Of a stretch of DNA of 50,323 nt, positions 1 to 8,348 are shown in pieces (the stretch's first letter is position 1; every line of letters starts with the position of its first letter). Both the position numbers and the translations under genes were made by a program. Under the pieces are notes generated by a model that was given only the letters and a program-made list of their open reading frames with translations, was not told the DNA's origin and ran no database searches. Origin of the DNA: a virus; the IMG/VR virus record IMGVR_UViG_3300010885_003155, positions 1 to 50,323 of that record. One strand, 5' to 3'.

Positions 1-7
1 GAAATTT

Positions 8-253
8 ATGGGGAAACATAAACTGCTGCAACGCCTAACCGCTCAAACCGGTAGTAAGGGTATGGCTCGTGCGATACTTATTAAACGCGGGCAGATGACC
101 CCTGAAGGAGTTCTAACTTCTGAAGGGAAAGCTCGTGATGCTATGACTGCTGCTAGTCGCGCAAAGGATCGAGCAGCTAAGGCTGCTAATAGGTCCCCAG
201 ATGCGTTCGTCTATAACCCTAAGACAAATACCGCTAAGTTGAAGAAGCGGTAG
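8..253 (+). CDS. Small basic phage protein of unknown function
   Basis: An 81-residue, Lys/Arg/Ala-rich protein. The middle (about residues 35-60) is an Ala/Lys/Arg-rich helix-like stretch, and the C-terminus reads YNPKTNTAKLKKR. A similar ending (YNPKTN followed by basic residues) is, from memory, found in small phage proteins beside terminase and portal genes. The ATG is only 7 bases from the window edge, so its ribosome-binding site cannot be judged and a longer upstream start is possible. It lies 9 bases before the next gene and probably shares its transcript. The position suggests a packaging-region accessory protein or the tail of a small-terminase-like gene group, but no function can be assigned. 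Confidence 0.7.
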   Translation: MGKHKLLQRLTAQTGSKGMARAILIKRGQMTPEGVLTSEGKARDAMTAASRAKDRAAKAANRSPDAFVYNPKTNTAKLKKR

Positions 254-262
254 GAGATACTA

Positions 263-994
263 ATGGCTGGGCTGATGGACCTACTAAAGCAAGAACCCGG
301 ATACAAATACGGAGATGTGCTACCGTTACGTCGGCGTACTGACGGCTCTGGTAACCTTGAGTTGGCGGTTCCGGGACTACTTAGTGGTGCTATAAACTCT
401 GCGGCTGATGCGTTTACCCTTCCCGGCGATGTCGCAGCAGGGCGTAGGGTTGGTACCCCCGAAGAGGCCGCTAATCTTGCACTTAATGTTGTAGGCGGGC
501 GTAACGCTGGGCGTTTAACCGCAGCCGCAGCAGATGTTAACGTACCACGAGTGGTTAACAATATAGCCTACCCAGCCCTTGTACCCCGCGATGCACCTAG
601 CTCTATGCTCACCGGCAGAGCGCTACATGACCTTAGCCAAGTAACCCATGCCTCCCGTAAACTATCCGCCGAAGAGCTAGCAGACGCTATGAAAACCGGT
701 TTTTTTCAGGCTCCTAAAGAGGGCAGTAAGCACGCAGGCGGGAAGAACGAGAAGTGGTGGAGTCCCGCTGATGATCAAGGCATATTTGGCCGTGTATGGA
801 ACAAAGGCGGGGTTGGTTCCGCTACAGTGAGGGTGCCTATTGATAAAGTACCCTCAGGGAAGGGTGTTTCCATAAAACACGCAGAAGTTTACGACGAAAC
901 AGCAAAAAAATGGGTACCCGCTAAACAGTATCTTGCTAGTGGTGGCATAGTTGTAGACCACGGTAACCCCGCTAAAAGAGAAAGATTAATCTAA
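263..994 (+). CDS. Hypothetical protein with a polyvalent-type N-terminal segment
   Basis: 243 residues, with GGAG at 252-255 ahead of the ATG. The N-terminal half contains a Gly/Ala-rich stretch around FTLPGDVAAGRRVGTPEEA (about residues 51-70). From memory, near-identical segments occur inside large ejected polyvalent phage proteins. The C-terminal half (about 130-243) is polar, with a KWWSPADDQGIFGR segment and a predicted alpha/beta pattern. It looks like a small stand-alone effector or virion-associated domain, but no catalytic motif can be named. Its last base is shared with the portal start codon (TAATG), so the two are translationally coupled. The long antisense frame beneath it is not credible. 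Confidence 0.65.
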   Translation: MAGLMDLLKQEPGYKYGDVLPLRRRTDGSGNLELAVPGLLSGAINSAADAFTLPGDVAAGRRVGTPEEAANLALNVVGGRNAGRLTAAAADVNVPRVVNNIAYPALVPRDAPSSMLTGRALHDLSQVTHASRKLSAEELADAMKTGFFQAPKEGSKHAGGKNEKWWSPADDQGIFGRVWNKGGVGSATVRVPIDKVPSGKGVSIKHAEVYDETAKKWVPAKQYLASGGIVVDHGNPAKRERLI

Positions 995-3555
995 TGGCCG
1001 TCGACAAGGCTCTTAATCAGGCTCCATTGGGCCTCGACGCTACCCTCTCTTCAGGTGTCATGAAGGGCATTAATGCGCCCGAAGATGATATCGAGATCGA
1101 GATTGAAGACCCTGAAAGCGTTACGATTAACGGGGTAAAGGTTGATCCTAATGAGGTCGAAGAGGGTGATGAAGACGAGGAGTTCAACGAGAACCTAGCT
1201 GATGTGCTAGACGAAGGGCAACTAGCAGAGCTTGCTGGTGACCTCATCGGTGAGTTCGAGGAAGACCTGTCCAGCCGCAAGGAGTGGATGCAGACCTACG
1301 TCGATGGTCTCGACCTGCTTGGTATGAAGATTGATGACCGCACTGAGCCTTGGCCCGGTGCTTGTGGCATCTACCACCCCATGCTGTCAGAAGCTCTGGT
1401 CAAGTTCCAAGCTGAGACCATGATGGAGACGTTCCCAGCCGCAGGGCCGGTAAAGACTGAGATTGTCGGTAAGGAAACGCCTGAGAAGCGGGATGCTGCT
1501 CGGCGCGTTCAAGACGACATGAACTACCAGTTGACCGATGTGATGATCGAGTATCGGCCTGAGCATGAGCGGATGCTGTGGGGCTTAGGCCTCTCAGGTA
1601 ATGCGTTCAAAAAGGTCTACTTTGATCCGTCTATCGACCGTCCGGTTGCAATGTACGTTCCCGCCGAAGACGTCGTTGTACCGTACGGTGCGTCCAGTCT
1701 GGAGAGCGCTGGACGCGTCACCCACGTAATGCGCAAGACCCCGAACGAGATGGCCAAACTGCAGGCCGCTGGGTTCTACCGTGATATTGAGCTTGAAGAC
1801 CCTGTAGATAGCCTCGATGATATCGAGAAGGCTATCGCTGAGAAGATGGGCTTCCGTGCATCAACGGACGACCGCTACAAGCTGCTTGAGATGCAGGTAG
1901 ACTTGGTGCTGCCTGATGACAAGTTCACGAAGGATGAAACCGATGCGGAGATTGCCGTTCCTTACATCGTCACCATCGAGAAGGGTACCAGCACGGTCCT
2001 CTCTATCCGTCGTAACTGGGACCCAGACGACAAGAAGAAGCTCAAGCGCAACCACTTTGTCCACTATGGGTACATTCCGGGTTTTGGGTTCTACGCTTTC
2101 GGCCTTATTCACCTTATTGGTGCTTTTGCTAAGTCTAGCACCAGCCTTATTCGGCAGCTTGTTGATGCTGGTACCCTATCTAATCTCCCGGGTGGTTTCA
2201 AAACTAAAGGGCTTCGGGTAAAGGGTGATGATACCCCCATCGCTCCCGCCGAATGGCGTGACGTCGATGTGGCTAGTGGCACGATGCGCGACAACATCAT
2301 GCCTCTGCCGTACAAGGAGCCGTCACAGGTCCTGTACAACCTACTGAACACCATTGTGGAAGAGGGCCGTAGGTTCGCTGGTGCTGCTGACCTACAGGTT
2401 AGTGACATGTCGGCTAATGCCCCTGTGGGTACAACGCTGGCTATCCTTGAGCGCACGCTCAAGACGATGTCGGCTATTCAGGCCCGCGTCTACTACTCGA
2501 TGAAGCAGGAGTACCGGCTTCTTAAGGGCATCATCCGCGATTATACGCCCCAAGAGTACAGCTACGAGCCACAAGAGGGCGACCGCAAGGCCAAGCAGGC
2601 TGACTATGATCTAGTCACGGTGATCCCTGTCAGTGACCCTAATTCGGCCACTATGGCGCAGAAGATTGTGCAGTACCAAGCCGTGCTTCAGTTGGCACAG
2701 GGGTCTCCACAAATCTATGACATGCCATACCTGCACCGTCAGATGCTGGATGCGCTGGGGATCAAGAATGCCCAGAAGCTCATCCCGCTGAAGGATGATG
2801 AGGATATGAAACCGCGTGATCCCGTGTCTGAAAACATGGATATCATCAACGGTAAGCCAGTTAAGGCGTTCATCTACCAAGATCATGAGGCGCATATCAC
2901 GGTCCATACGACCGCTATGCAGGACCCCAAGATGGCCCAGCTAATGGGTCAGAACCCCAACGCACAAGCGATGCAGGCGGCTCAGCAGGCCCACATTAAT
3001 GAACACTTGGCGTTCTCCTATCGCAAGCAGATTGAAGAGCAGGCTGGCGTCCCACTACCACCACCTGATGCCGAGATGACACCTGACATCGAGCTTCAGA
3101 TTTCACGTCTGGTGGCCGCAGCAGCCCAACAGCTTCTGCAGAAGAACCAAGCAGAGGCTCAGCAGCAGCAAAACCAGCAGACGGCTCAGGACCCAATTAT
3201 CCAGATGCAGATGCAAGAGCTTGAGATCAAGAAGGGTGAACTTGAACTTAAGAAGCAAAAAGTGGCTATCGATGCAGCCGACAAGCAAGACCGCCTTGAG
3301 CTTGAAGCACAGCGCATCAAGTCTCAGGCTGAGATTGCTGGGATGCAAGCTGGTGCCAAGATGGCAACTGACAAAGCTAATCTGTCTGCTCAGCAGCAAG
3401 AGGCAGGGCTGCGGATGGGTATCGATGTCGCTCGTACTGAGTTGGATCATCAGCACCGCACTAATGAGTCCCAGAAGGATACTGGCTTGAAGATGCTGCA
3501 GATGGCACAGCAGACACAACCCACCCCTCCAGCACCTCCTGAGGAACCAGAATGA
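994..3555 (+). CDS. Portal protein (P22-like, 853 aa)
   Basis: The portal forms the dodecameric ring at the capsid vertex through which DNA is packaged and ejected. The protein is long, as in P22-type podoviruses. An acidic N-terminus (about 30-80) precedes a conserved core starting near WPGACGIYHPMLSEAL (about 119-135) and running through an EHERMLWGLGLSGNAFKKVY block near 190. The C-terminal part (about 680-830) is Gln/Glu/Lys-rich and predicted to be a long coiled coil, matching the P22 barrel. It is followed by a Pro-rich tail. Neighbours (scaffold, capsid, GroES-like) fit a head-assembly operon. Its ATG overlaps the previous stop by one base, and its own stop overlaps the next ATG (ATGA). 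Confidence 0.9.
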   Translation: MAVDKALNQAPLGLDATLSSGVMKGINAPEDDIEIEIEDPESVTINGVKVDPNEVEEGDEDEEFNENLADVLDEGQLAELAGDLIGEFEEDLSSRKEWMQTYVDGLDLLGMKIDDRTEPWPGACGIYHPMLSEALVKFQAETMMETFPAAGPVKTEIVGKETPEKRDAARRVQDDMNYQLTDVMIEYRPEHERMLWGLGLSGNAFKKVYFDPSIDRPVAMYVPAEDVVVPYGASSLESAGRVTHVMRKTPNEMAKLQAAGFYRDIELEDPVDSLDDIEKAIAEKMGFRASTDDRYKLLEMQVDLVLPDDKFTKDETDAEIAVPYIVTIEKGTSTVLSIRRNWDPDDKKKLKRNHFVHYGYIPGFGFYAFGLIHLIGAFAKSSTSLIRQLVDAGTLSNLPGGFKTKGLRVKGDDTPIAPAEWRDVDVASGTMRDNIMPLPYKEPSQVLYNLLNTIVEEGRRFAGAADLQVSDMSANAPVGTTLAILERTLKTMSAIQARVYYSMKQEYRLLKGIIRDYTPQEYSYEPQEGDRKAKQADYDLVTVIPVSDPNSATMAQKIVQYQAVLQLAQGSPQIYDMPYLHRQMLDALGIKNAQKLIPLKDDEDMKPRDPVSENMDIINGKPVKAFIYQDHEAHITVHTTAMQDPKMAQLMGQNPNAQAMQAAQQAHINEHLAFSYRKQIEEQAGVPLPPPDAEMTPDIELQISRLVAAAAQQLLQKNQAEAQQQQNQQTAQDPIIQMQMQELEIKKGELELKKQKVAIDAADKQDRLELEAQRIKSQAEIAGMQAGAKMATDKANLSAQQQEAGLRMGIDVARTELDHQHRTNESQKDTGLKMLQMAQQTQPTPPAPPEEPE

Positions 3556-3746
3556 GCATTGATTTGTTAAGGCATCTTTCAAACAAGATGCAAGAAGAAC
3601 TTAGGCGTATCGAAGCAGACATGGCCATGGGCAATGCTGAAGACTTCGGTGCGTACAAGTACGCCTGCGGCATTTATCGCGGTTTGCTGGTGGCGAATAA
3701 TATACTTATGGAAACTGCGCAGCGAATGGAACAAGATGATGACTGA
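3552..3746 (+). CDS. Small helical protein between portal and GroES
   Basis: 64 residues, charged and almost entirely helix-like, with heptad-like hydrophobics in SIDLLRHLSNKMQEELRR. Residues 33-50 hold an aromatic/Gly patch (YKYACGIYRGLLVANN). It starts inside the portal stop codon (ATGA) and ends 8-11 bases inside the next gene, so it is clearly part of a coupled operon. Small proteins of this kind often sit directly after portal genes in related phages, but the role is unknown. A portal- or scaffold-associated helper is one possibility from position only. Confidence 0.75.
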   Translation: MSIDLLRHLSNKMQEELRRIEADMAMGNAEDFGAYKYACGIYRGLLVANNILMETAQRMEQDDD

Positions 3747-4173
3747 GATTATTGGTGCGGCCAAACCCGCGCTCGTTAACCTCGATGGTAAACCAATTAA
3801 GCCTATCCCTGTTGAACCGGAAGTTCCGGTTGAAGACCGGGCTAAACAGCTTCCAGCACCTTCTGGCTATCGCATTCTGTGCGCTATCCCTGAAGTGGAA
3901 GAGAAGACTTCTGGCGGTATCATCAAATCTGATGAAACCAAGAAGTTTGAAGAACTCTCCACCCCCGTTCTATTCGTTGTCGCTCTAGGCCCTGATGCCT
4001 ATGCAGACGAGCGAAAGTTCCCCACTGGCCCTTGGTGCAAGCAAGGAGACTTTGTCCTCACCCGCCCGCACGCAGGTAGCCGTGTAAAAATTCATGGTCG
4101 TGAGTTTCGGCTTATCAATGATGACAGCGTTGAGGCTGTTGTTGAAGACCCCCGTGGCATTTCACGCGGGTAA
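3739..4173 (+). CDS. Phage co-chaperonin, GroES-like
   Basis: About 144 residues, a GroES/Cpn10-type beta-barrel cap for a GroEL chaperonin. The recognisable parts are the GYRILCAIPEVEEKTSGGI segment (about 43-61), which aligns with the GroES barrel start plus mobile loop (SGGI contact motif), and later barrel strands DFVLTRPHAGSRVKIHGREF. It has about 40 extra N-terminal residues, partly Pro-rich, compared with bacterial GroES (about 97). No GroEL gene is in the window, so it would have to cap the host GroEL, as T4 gp31 does during capsid folding. Its location between portal and scaffold fits that role. The start may be the ATG at 3736 or 3739; both overlap the previous gene. The longer open frame from 3634 is unlikely to be used. 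Confidence 0.8.
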   Translation: MTEIIGAAKPALVNLDGKPIKPIPVEPEVPVEDRAKQLPAPSGYRILCAIPEVEEKTSGGIIKSDETKKFEELSTPVLFVVALGPDAYADERKFPTGPWCKQGDFVLTRPHAGSRVKIHGREFRLINDDSVEAVVEDPRGISRG

Positions 4174-4202
4174 AACGGGTAACCGTACAAAGGAGAAGTA
4201 CT

Positions 4203-5111
4203 ATGGCTGAAGACAAAGATGATGACTTCGAAATTGAAGTCGAAGGTGTCGATATAGATATCGATGTAGAAGATGATACTCCCGAGGCCGACCGTGGCCG
4301 TGAGCCTATGCCTAAGGATATCGTTGACGAACTTGAAGCTGATGAGCTTGAAGAATATTCTGATAAGGTCAAAATTCGCCTTAAGCAGATGAAGAAGGTT
4401 TGGCACGATGAACGCCGCGAAAAAGAGCGGTATCAGCGTGAGCAGAATGAAGCCCTTGCTGCTATGCAGCGCGTCCTTGCCGAGAACAAGCAGCTAAAGA
4501 ATACGTTGTCTGAAGGCGAGCAAAACCTTGTAAATAGCTTCAAACAATCAGCTGATCTTGAACTTCAAGATGCCCGCCGTTCGTACCGTGAAGCATACGA
4601 AGCAGGCGACTCTGACCGCATTATTGAAGCGCAAGAGAAGCTCAACAATACACAGTACAGGCTTCAGCAGCTCGCAGGCTATAGACCTACTTTACAAGCT
4701 GTAGATAGCGATGTACAACCATCTCAACAGCAGGTCCCAACTCCGGACGCCAAAACGACTGCGTGGCAAGAGCGCAATGCGTGGTGGGGTACCGATCCAG
4801 AGATGACGGCCTCTGCTCTTGGGCTTCACCAGAAGCTGGAGACAGAACGTGGCCCGCGCTTCGTGGGTACCGACGAATATTGGCAGACTATCGACAAAAC
4901 GATGAGTCGGCGCTTCCCCGAGTATTTCGGGGAGTCAGAGAAGCAAGTTTCGGACACTCCGAGGCCTAAAGCTGCAACTATAGTTGCATCCGCTTCACGC
5001 AGCACGGCCCCCAAAAAGATCATGTTGTCACAGTCCCAACTTACAATTGCTAAGAAATTGGGTCTCACCCCGAAGCAATATGCTTTGGAAGTCATGAAGA
5101 TGGATCGTTAA
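4203..5111 (+). CDS. Capsid assembly scaffolding protein
   Basis: 302 residues, preceded by a strong AAAGGAGAAG ribosome-binding site. The N-terminal 45 residues are extremely acidic (runs of D/E). Residues about 50-160 are a long charged coiled coil rich in E, K, R and Q, and the C-terminus is a short basic helix (SQLTIAKKLGLTPKQYALEV). This acidic-N-terminus, coiled-coil and basic-C-terminal-helix plan is typical of phage scaffolds, which nucleate the capsid shell and then leave. Its place between portal and capsid genes supports the call. The middle (about 180-245) is less conserved and polar. No protease motif is seen, so maturation by an internal protease is not suggested here. Confidence 0.8.
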   Translation: MAEDKDDDFEIEVEGVDIDIDVEDDTPEADRGREPMPKDIVDELEADELEEYSDKVKIRLKQMKKVWHDERREKERYQREQNEALAAMQRVLAENKQLKNTLSEGEQNLVNSFKQSADLELQDARRSYREAYEAGDSDRIIEAQEKLNNTQYRLQQLAGYRPTLQAVDSDVQPSQQQVPTPDAKTTAWQERNAWWGTDPEMTASALGLHQKLETERGPRFVGTDEYWQTIDKTMSRRFPEYFGESEKQVSDTPRPKAATIVASASRSTAPKKIMLSQSQLTIAKKLGLTPKQYALEVMKMDR

Positions 5112-5113
5112 TC

Positions 5114-5593
5114 ATGGTACAGAATAAGCTTATGGAAGAACTTAATGAGGTCGATGTGGCGCGTGCGCCCCGTCAAAGTCGTGAACAGGCAAGCCGCCCG
5201 AAGGTTTGGCAACCAGCTTCAACGCTGCCCGAACCAGACAAGCAGCCGGGATATGCGTACCGATGGGTTCGTGTCTCCACGCTCGGTCAGAACGATGCTC
5301 GTAACATCTCGTCGGCTCTCCGCGAAGGCTGGGAACCAGTGGGAATTGAAGAGCAACCGCAGTTTAAGTTCATGGTGGACCCTGACAGTCGTTTCAAAGA
5401 CAACATCGAAGTCGCAGGTTTGCTGCTGTGTAAGGTACCTCAAGAGCTTATGGATCAGCGTCGAGCACATTTCGAACGCCTAACCCAAGCCCAGACAGAG
5501 TCCGTGGACAACAACTTCATGCGAGAGAACGACCCGAGGATGCCCCTCTTTAAAGAGCGGCAGACCAAAACGTCGTTTGGTTCAGGCAGATAA
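5114..5593 (+). CDS. Conserved head-module protein of unknown function
   Basis: 159 residues, starting 2 bases after the scaffold stop and therefore coupled to it. The visible core is GYAYRWVRVSTLGQNDARNI (about 47-66), followed by a REGWEPV segment and a DPDSRFKDNIEVAGLLLCKVP strand region. It ends in a charged tail with repeated F/R/K. The fold looks like a small alpha/beta structural protein. Genes of this type lie between scaffold and capsid genes in related aquatic phages, from memory. It may be a minor head component or assembly factor; nothing more specific is supported. Confidence 0.7.
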   Translation: MVQNKLMEELNEVDVARAPRQSREQASRPKVWQPASTLPEPDKQPGYAYRWVRVSTLGQNDARNISSALREGWEPVGIEEQPQFKFMVDPDSRFKDNIEVAGLLLCKVPQELMDQRRAHFERLTQAQTESVDNNFMRENDPRMPLFKERQTKTSFGSGR

Positions 5594-5611
5594 TCTCAGG
5601 AGCTTAGAGAT

Positions 5612-6205
5612 ATGGCATATCCTTCCGTCTCGGGGCCTTACGGCCTCATTCCGATCAACTTGATCGGCGGGCAGGTTTTTGCTAGTGCTACTCGTTCGAT
5701 CCCAATCGCTACCAACTCTTCGACCACCATTTTCTTTGGTGACATCGTGAAGTTGAACAGCTCGGGCACGCTCGACAAAGACACTGGCACGAACTCGGCC
5801 ACCCCTGTTGGCGTTTTCCTTGGTTGCTCGTACACCGACCCAACCTTCGGCAAGACGTTCCGTCAGTACTATCCCGGTACTACGAACATCACTGACGTCG
5901 TTGCATTCGTGCAGGACGACCCAGATGCGCTGTTCAAGGTTGCTGTGGTTTCGACTGGTACCAATATCAGCTATGTCACCCGTGCAAACGTCGGTGAAAA
6001 TGCTGTTCTGGTTCAGACTGCTGGTTCGACCACCACTGGTGACTCCAAGGTTGCTGTTAGCAGCACTACGGGTACCACCTCGACGTGGCCGATCCGCATC
6101 ATCGATGTCATTGCTGAAACCACCTCAGCTGCAGGTTCCTACACGGAAGTTGTGGTCAAGTGGAACCAAGGAATGCATCCTTATCTCAACCCGACCGGCG
6201 TCTAA
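5612..6205 (+). CDS. Probable capsid decoration / head stabilisation protein
   Basis: 197 residues, with GGAG in TCAGGAGCTTAGAG before the ATG. It is almost wholly beta-strand-like and rich in Ser, Thr, Gly and Val, with few charged residues. It starts MAYPSVSGPYGLIPINLIGG and ends in a KWNQGMHPYLNP segment. Its position immediately before the major capsid gene, plus the composition, fits a decoration protein that binds the outer surface of the capsid. No diagnostic motif proves this; a minor capsid protein is the alternative. Confidence 0.6.
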   Translation: MAYPSVSGPYGLIPINLIGGQVFASATRSIPIATNSSTTIFFGDIVKLNSSGTLDKDTGTNSATPVGVFLGCSYTDPTFGKTFRQYYPGTTNITDVVAFVQDDPDALFKVAVVSTGTNISYVTRANVGENAVLVQTAGSTTTGDSKVAVSSTTGTTSTWPIRIIDVIAETTSAAGSYTEVVVKWNQGMHPYLNPTGV

Positions 6206-6219
6206 GAGGAGTTTGACCC

Positions 6220-7131
6220 ATGGCGATTTCACGCGCACAACTTCTCAAAGAACTCCTTCCCGGCCTGAACGCCTTGTTCGGTCTGGAATACTCGCGCTAC
6301 GGCGAAGAGCATAAGGAAATCTTTGAGATCGAAACCTCCGAGCGCTCGTTCGAAGAAGAAACCAAGCTGTCGGGCTTCTCCGCTGCTCCGGTTAAGAACG
6401 AAGGTTCGGCCATTGCATACGACAACGGTCAGGAAGTCTTCACTGCTCGCTACACCCACGAAACGATTGCCCTCGGGTTCTCGCTGACTGAAGAAGCGAT
6501 TGAAGACAACCTGTATGACAGCCTCTCGGCTCGTTATACTAAGGCCCTCGCCCGTGCGATGTCCTATACCAAGCAGACCAAGGCTGCTGCAGTCTTGAAC
6601 AACGGCTTCAGTGCATCCTACCCCGGTGGCGATGGCGTGGCTCTGTTCTCGGCCTCGCACCCGCTGGTTAACGGTGGTACCAACTCCAATACGCCTTCAA
6701 CGCAGGTTGACCTTAACGAAACCTCGCTCGAAGCCGCAGTCATTCAGATTGCTGCTTGGACCGACGAACGTGGTCTGCTGATTGCCGCGAAGCCTAAGAA
6801 GCTGGTTATCCCACCTAGCCTGATGTTTGTTGCTACTCGCTTGCTCGAAACCGAACTTCGCGTCGGTACCTCGGACAACGATATCAACGCCATCAAGAAT
6901 AACGGTTCGATCCCTGAAGGTTACACCGTCAACCACTTCTTGACCGATACGAACGCATGGTTCTTGACCACTGATGTTCCTAATGGCCTGAAGAACTTTA
7001 TCCGTACTCCTATGAGCACGGGTATGGACGGTGACTTCGATACCGGTAACGTCCGGTATAAGGCTCGCGAGCGTTACTCGTTCGGCTGGTCTGATCCTCT
7101 CGGTATGTGGGGTTCTTCCGGTTCTACCTAA
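6220..7131 (+). CDS. Major capsid protein (HK97-fold type)
   Basis: 303 residues, with an AGAGGAG site before the ATG. Features typical of this capsid family are the early ALFGLEYSRYGEEHKEIFE helix region (about 17-35), the acidic EETKLSGF loop (about 46-56), GFSLTEEAIEDNLYD (about 86-100), a long helix, FSASHPLVNGG (about 145-155), the ETELRVGTSDNDINA segment and a C-terminal RYSFGWSDPLGMWGS. The order scaffold, small protein, decoration, capsid, terminator is the classic head cassette. Codon use is the most GC-rich and regular in the region, as expected for a highly expressed protein. No cleavage site is obvious. Confidence 0.88.
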   Translation: MAISRAQLLKELLPGLNALFGLEYSRYGEEHKEIFEIETSERSFEEETKLSGFSAAPVKNEGSAIAYDNGQEVFTARYTHETIALGFSLTEEAIEDNLYDSLSARYTKALARAMSYTKQTKAAAVLNNGFSASYPGGDGVALFSASHPLVNGGTNSNTPSTQVDLNETSLEAAVIQIAAWTDERGLLIAAKPKKLVIPPSLMFVATRLLETELRVGTSDNDINAIKNNGSIPEGYTVNHFLTDTNAWFLTTDVPNGLKNFIRTPMSTGMDGDFDTGNVRYKARERYSFGWSDPLGMWGSSGST

Positions 7132-7140
7132 GAAGTTAGG

Positions 7141-7173
7141 GGGGAAGAGGGAAACCTCTTCCCCTTTTTCTTT
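7141..7173 (+). terminator. Rho-independent terminator after the capsid gene
   Basis: A perfect 10-bp stem, GGGGAAGAGG (7141-7150) and CCTCTTCCCC (7155-7164), closes a GAAA tetraloop. It is followed directly by TTTTTCTTT. It lies 9 bases after the capsid stop and would end or attenuate the head-gene transcript. Confidence 0.9.
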
Positions 7174-7232
7174 GTCTGGTGTACGTCTTATATCTTCTAG
7201 GGTTTTCTCCCGCATCAACTGTCCTAGCAGAC

Positions 7233-7264
7233 GTAGTAGCGATGATGTGGGAATGTGCTACTAC
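7233..7264 (+). promoter_or_regulatory. Possible 5'-leader hairpin before the 7279 gene
   Basis: An 8-bp perfect inverted repeat, GTAGTAGC (7233-7240) and GCTACTAC (7257-7264), with a 16-base loop, ends just before the GGAG ribosome-binding site at 7267-7270. It sits in the 105-base gap after the terminator, where a new leader would be expected. No convincing -35/-10 pair was found here. The hairpin may tune translation or may be chance. Confidence 0.3.
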
Positions 7265-7278
7265 ACGGAGAGATTAAA

Positions 7279-7803
7279 ATGGCTCAAGCTACCTTTCAGG
7301 GTCCTGTCCGCTCTTTGAGCGGGTCTTATGCCCAAGGTCCTAATACTGTCGTTAACGTAGCTGCCGCTACGCTAACCCTCAACCCCGCTGATCACGGTGG
7401 ACGTATTCTTAACGTCACCGCAGTGACAAGCACAATCACGCTACCAGCTGCGAATGTGTCGGCTAACCAAGTTCAGTCAGGTCCGGGTCAAGACCCAAAT
7501 ACCCTGAATAACCAAGGTGTGCTGTACACGTTCTTCATCCCAGCCACTGCCACTACAGTTAAGGTCATCACTGGTGCGGGCGACTTCTTGCTCGGCGGTG
7601 TTAACCTCGCAGCCAGTGCAGGTAGCCCTAGCGTCTTCCTTGCTAACGGTACAACCATTCGCTCTATCAACCTGAACGGCACGACCACTGGTGGCGCTGC
7701 TGGTTCGTACTTCACCGTCATGGTGACCGCTGCGAACGTCTATATGGTTCAGGGCAACTTGGTTGGTTCGAGCACTCTGGCTACTCCGTTCGCCACGTCC
7801 TAA
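7279..7803 (+). CDS. Beta-rich virion protein
   Basis: 174 residues from the ATG at 7279, chosen over an upstream ATG at 7255 because GGAG (7267-7270) is correctly spaced only for the former. The protein is Gly, Thr, Val, Ala and Asn rich with almost no charge, and predicted as all-beta (for example HGGRILNVTAVTSTITLPAA). This composition fits a capsid decoration, head-fibre or tail protein. It follows the capsid terminator and is spaced 26 bases from the next beta-rich gene, suggesting a small virion-surface group. No family could be named. Confidence 0.65.
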   Translation: MAQATFQGPVRSLSGSYAQGPNTVVNVAAATLTLNPADHGGRILNVTAVTSTITLPAANVSANQVQSGPGQDPNTLNNQGVLYTFFIPATATTVKVITGAGDFLLGGVNLAASAGSPSVFLANGTTIRSINLNGTTTGGAAGSYFTVMVTAANVYMVQGNLVGSSTLATPFATS

Positions 7804-7829
7804 TAGCCACTTAATAGGAGGCCAATCCT

Positions 7830-8345
7830 ATGGCTATGCAAACTGATGTTAAAGCAGCCCACCTCAATGCAAGTGGTATCCTTGTCTCGGCTCGTACGCG
7901 GCTTCGGGGTATCACTGGGGTGGGTAGTGCTACTGCTGGTACGGTAAATATTTGGGACTCAGTTACGGCTCCCACAGCAGCTACTTATGCCCGCTCAACT
8001 AATACTATTACCGTAACTCTCGCTTCCCATGGTTTTGCCATTGGGCAGACTGTTGGGCTTACCTTCGCTGTTGCGGGTGGCGCTGGCGGTACTAATGGCA
8101 ACTATGTGATCCAGTCTTCTGGTTTCACCACTGGTGCCTTTACTGTTATTGATATCAACTCGGGTACAGTGGCAGCTAGCACTGGCTGTTCAGTATCTGC
8201 TAGCCTGTGGATGACCTCATACGACACGAGTGCTACTTCCACAGAAGTAGTTAACACCTTGATCCCCGGTGAAGGTATGCTTGCGCAAACGGGTCTTTAC
8301 GCGCAGCTGTCAAACCAAACCGGCATTACAGTCTATTATGGGTGA
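7830..8345 (+). CDS. Beta-rich virion protein with FCCH-like segment
   Basis: 171 residues, preceded by AGGAGG. The middle (about 50-125) reads as an Ig- or beta-barrel-like module: NTITVTLASHGFAIGQTVGL, then GGTNGNYVIQ and a valine/threonine strand. This strand pattern resembles the short FCCH-type domain often inserted in phage tail proteins, and a similar stretch occurs in the tail nozzle at 23952. The ends are Thr/Ser/Gly rich. It is probably a surface component of the particle. No enzymatic motif is visible. Confidence 0.6.
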   Translation: MAMQTDVKAAHLNASGILVSARTRLRGITGVGSATAGTVNIWDSVTAPTAATYARSTNTITVTLASHGFAIGQTVGLTFAVAGGAGGTNGNYVIQSSGFTTGAFTVIDINSGTVAASTGCSVSASLWMTSYDTSATSTEVVNTLIPGEGMLAQTGLYAQLSNQTGITVYYG

Positions 8346-8348
8346 CAC

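Noticed and set aside
7165-7195. Promoter after the capsid terminator (TTATAT at 7188)
   Set aside because: The only -35 at proper distance (TTTTTC) is part of the terminator U tract; too weak to report.
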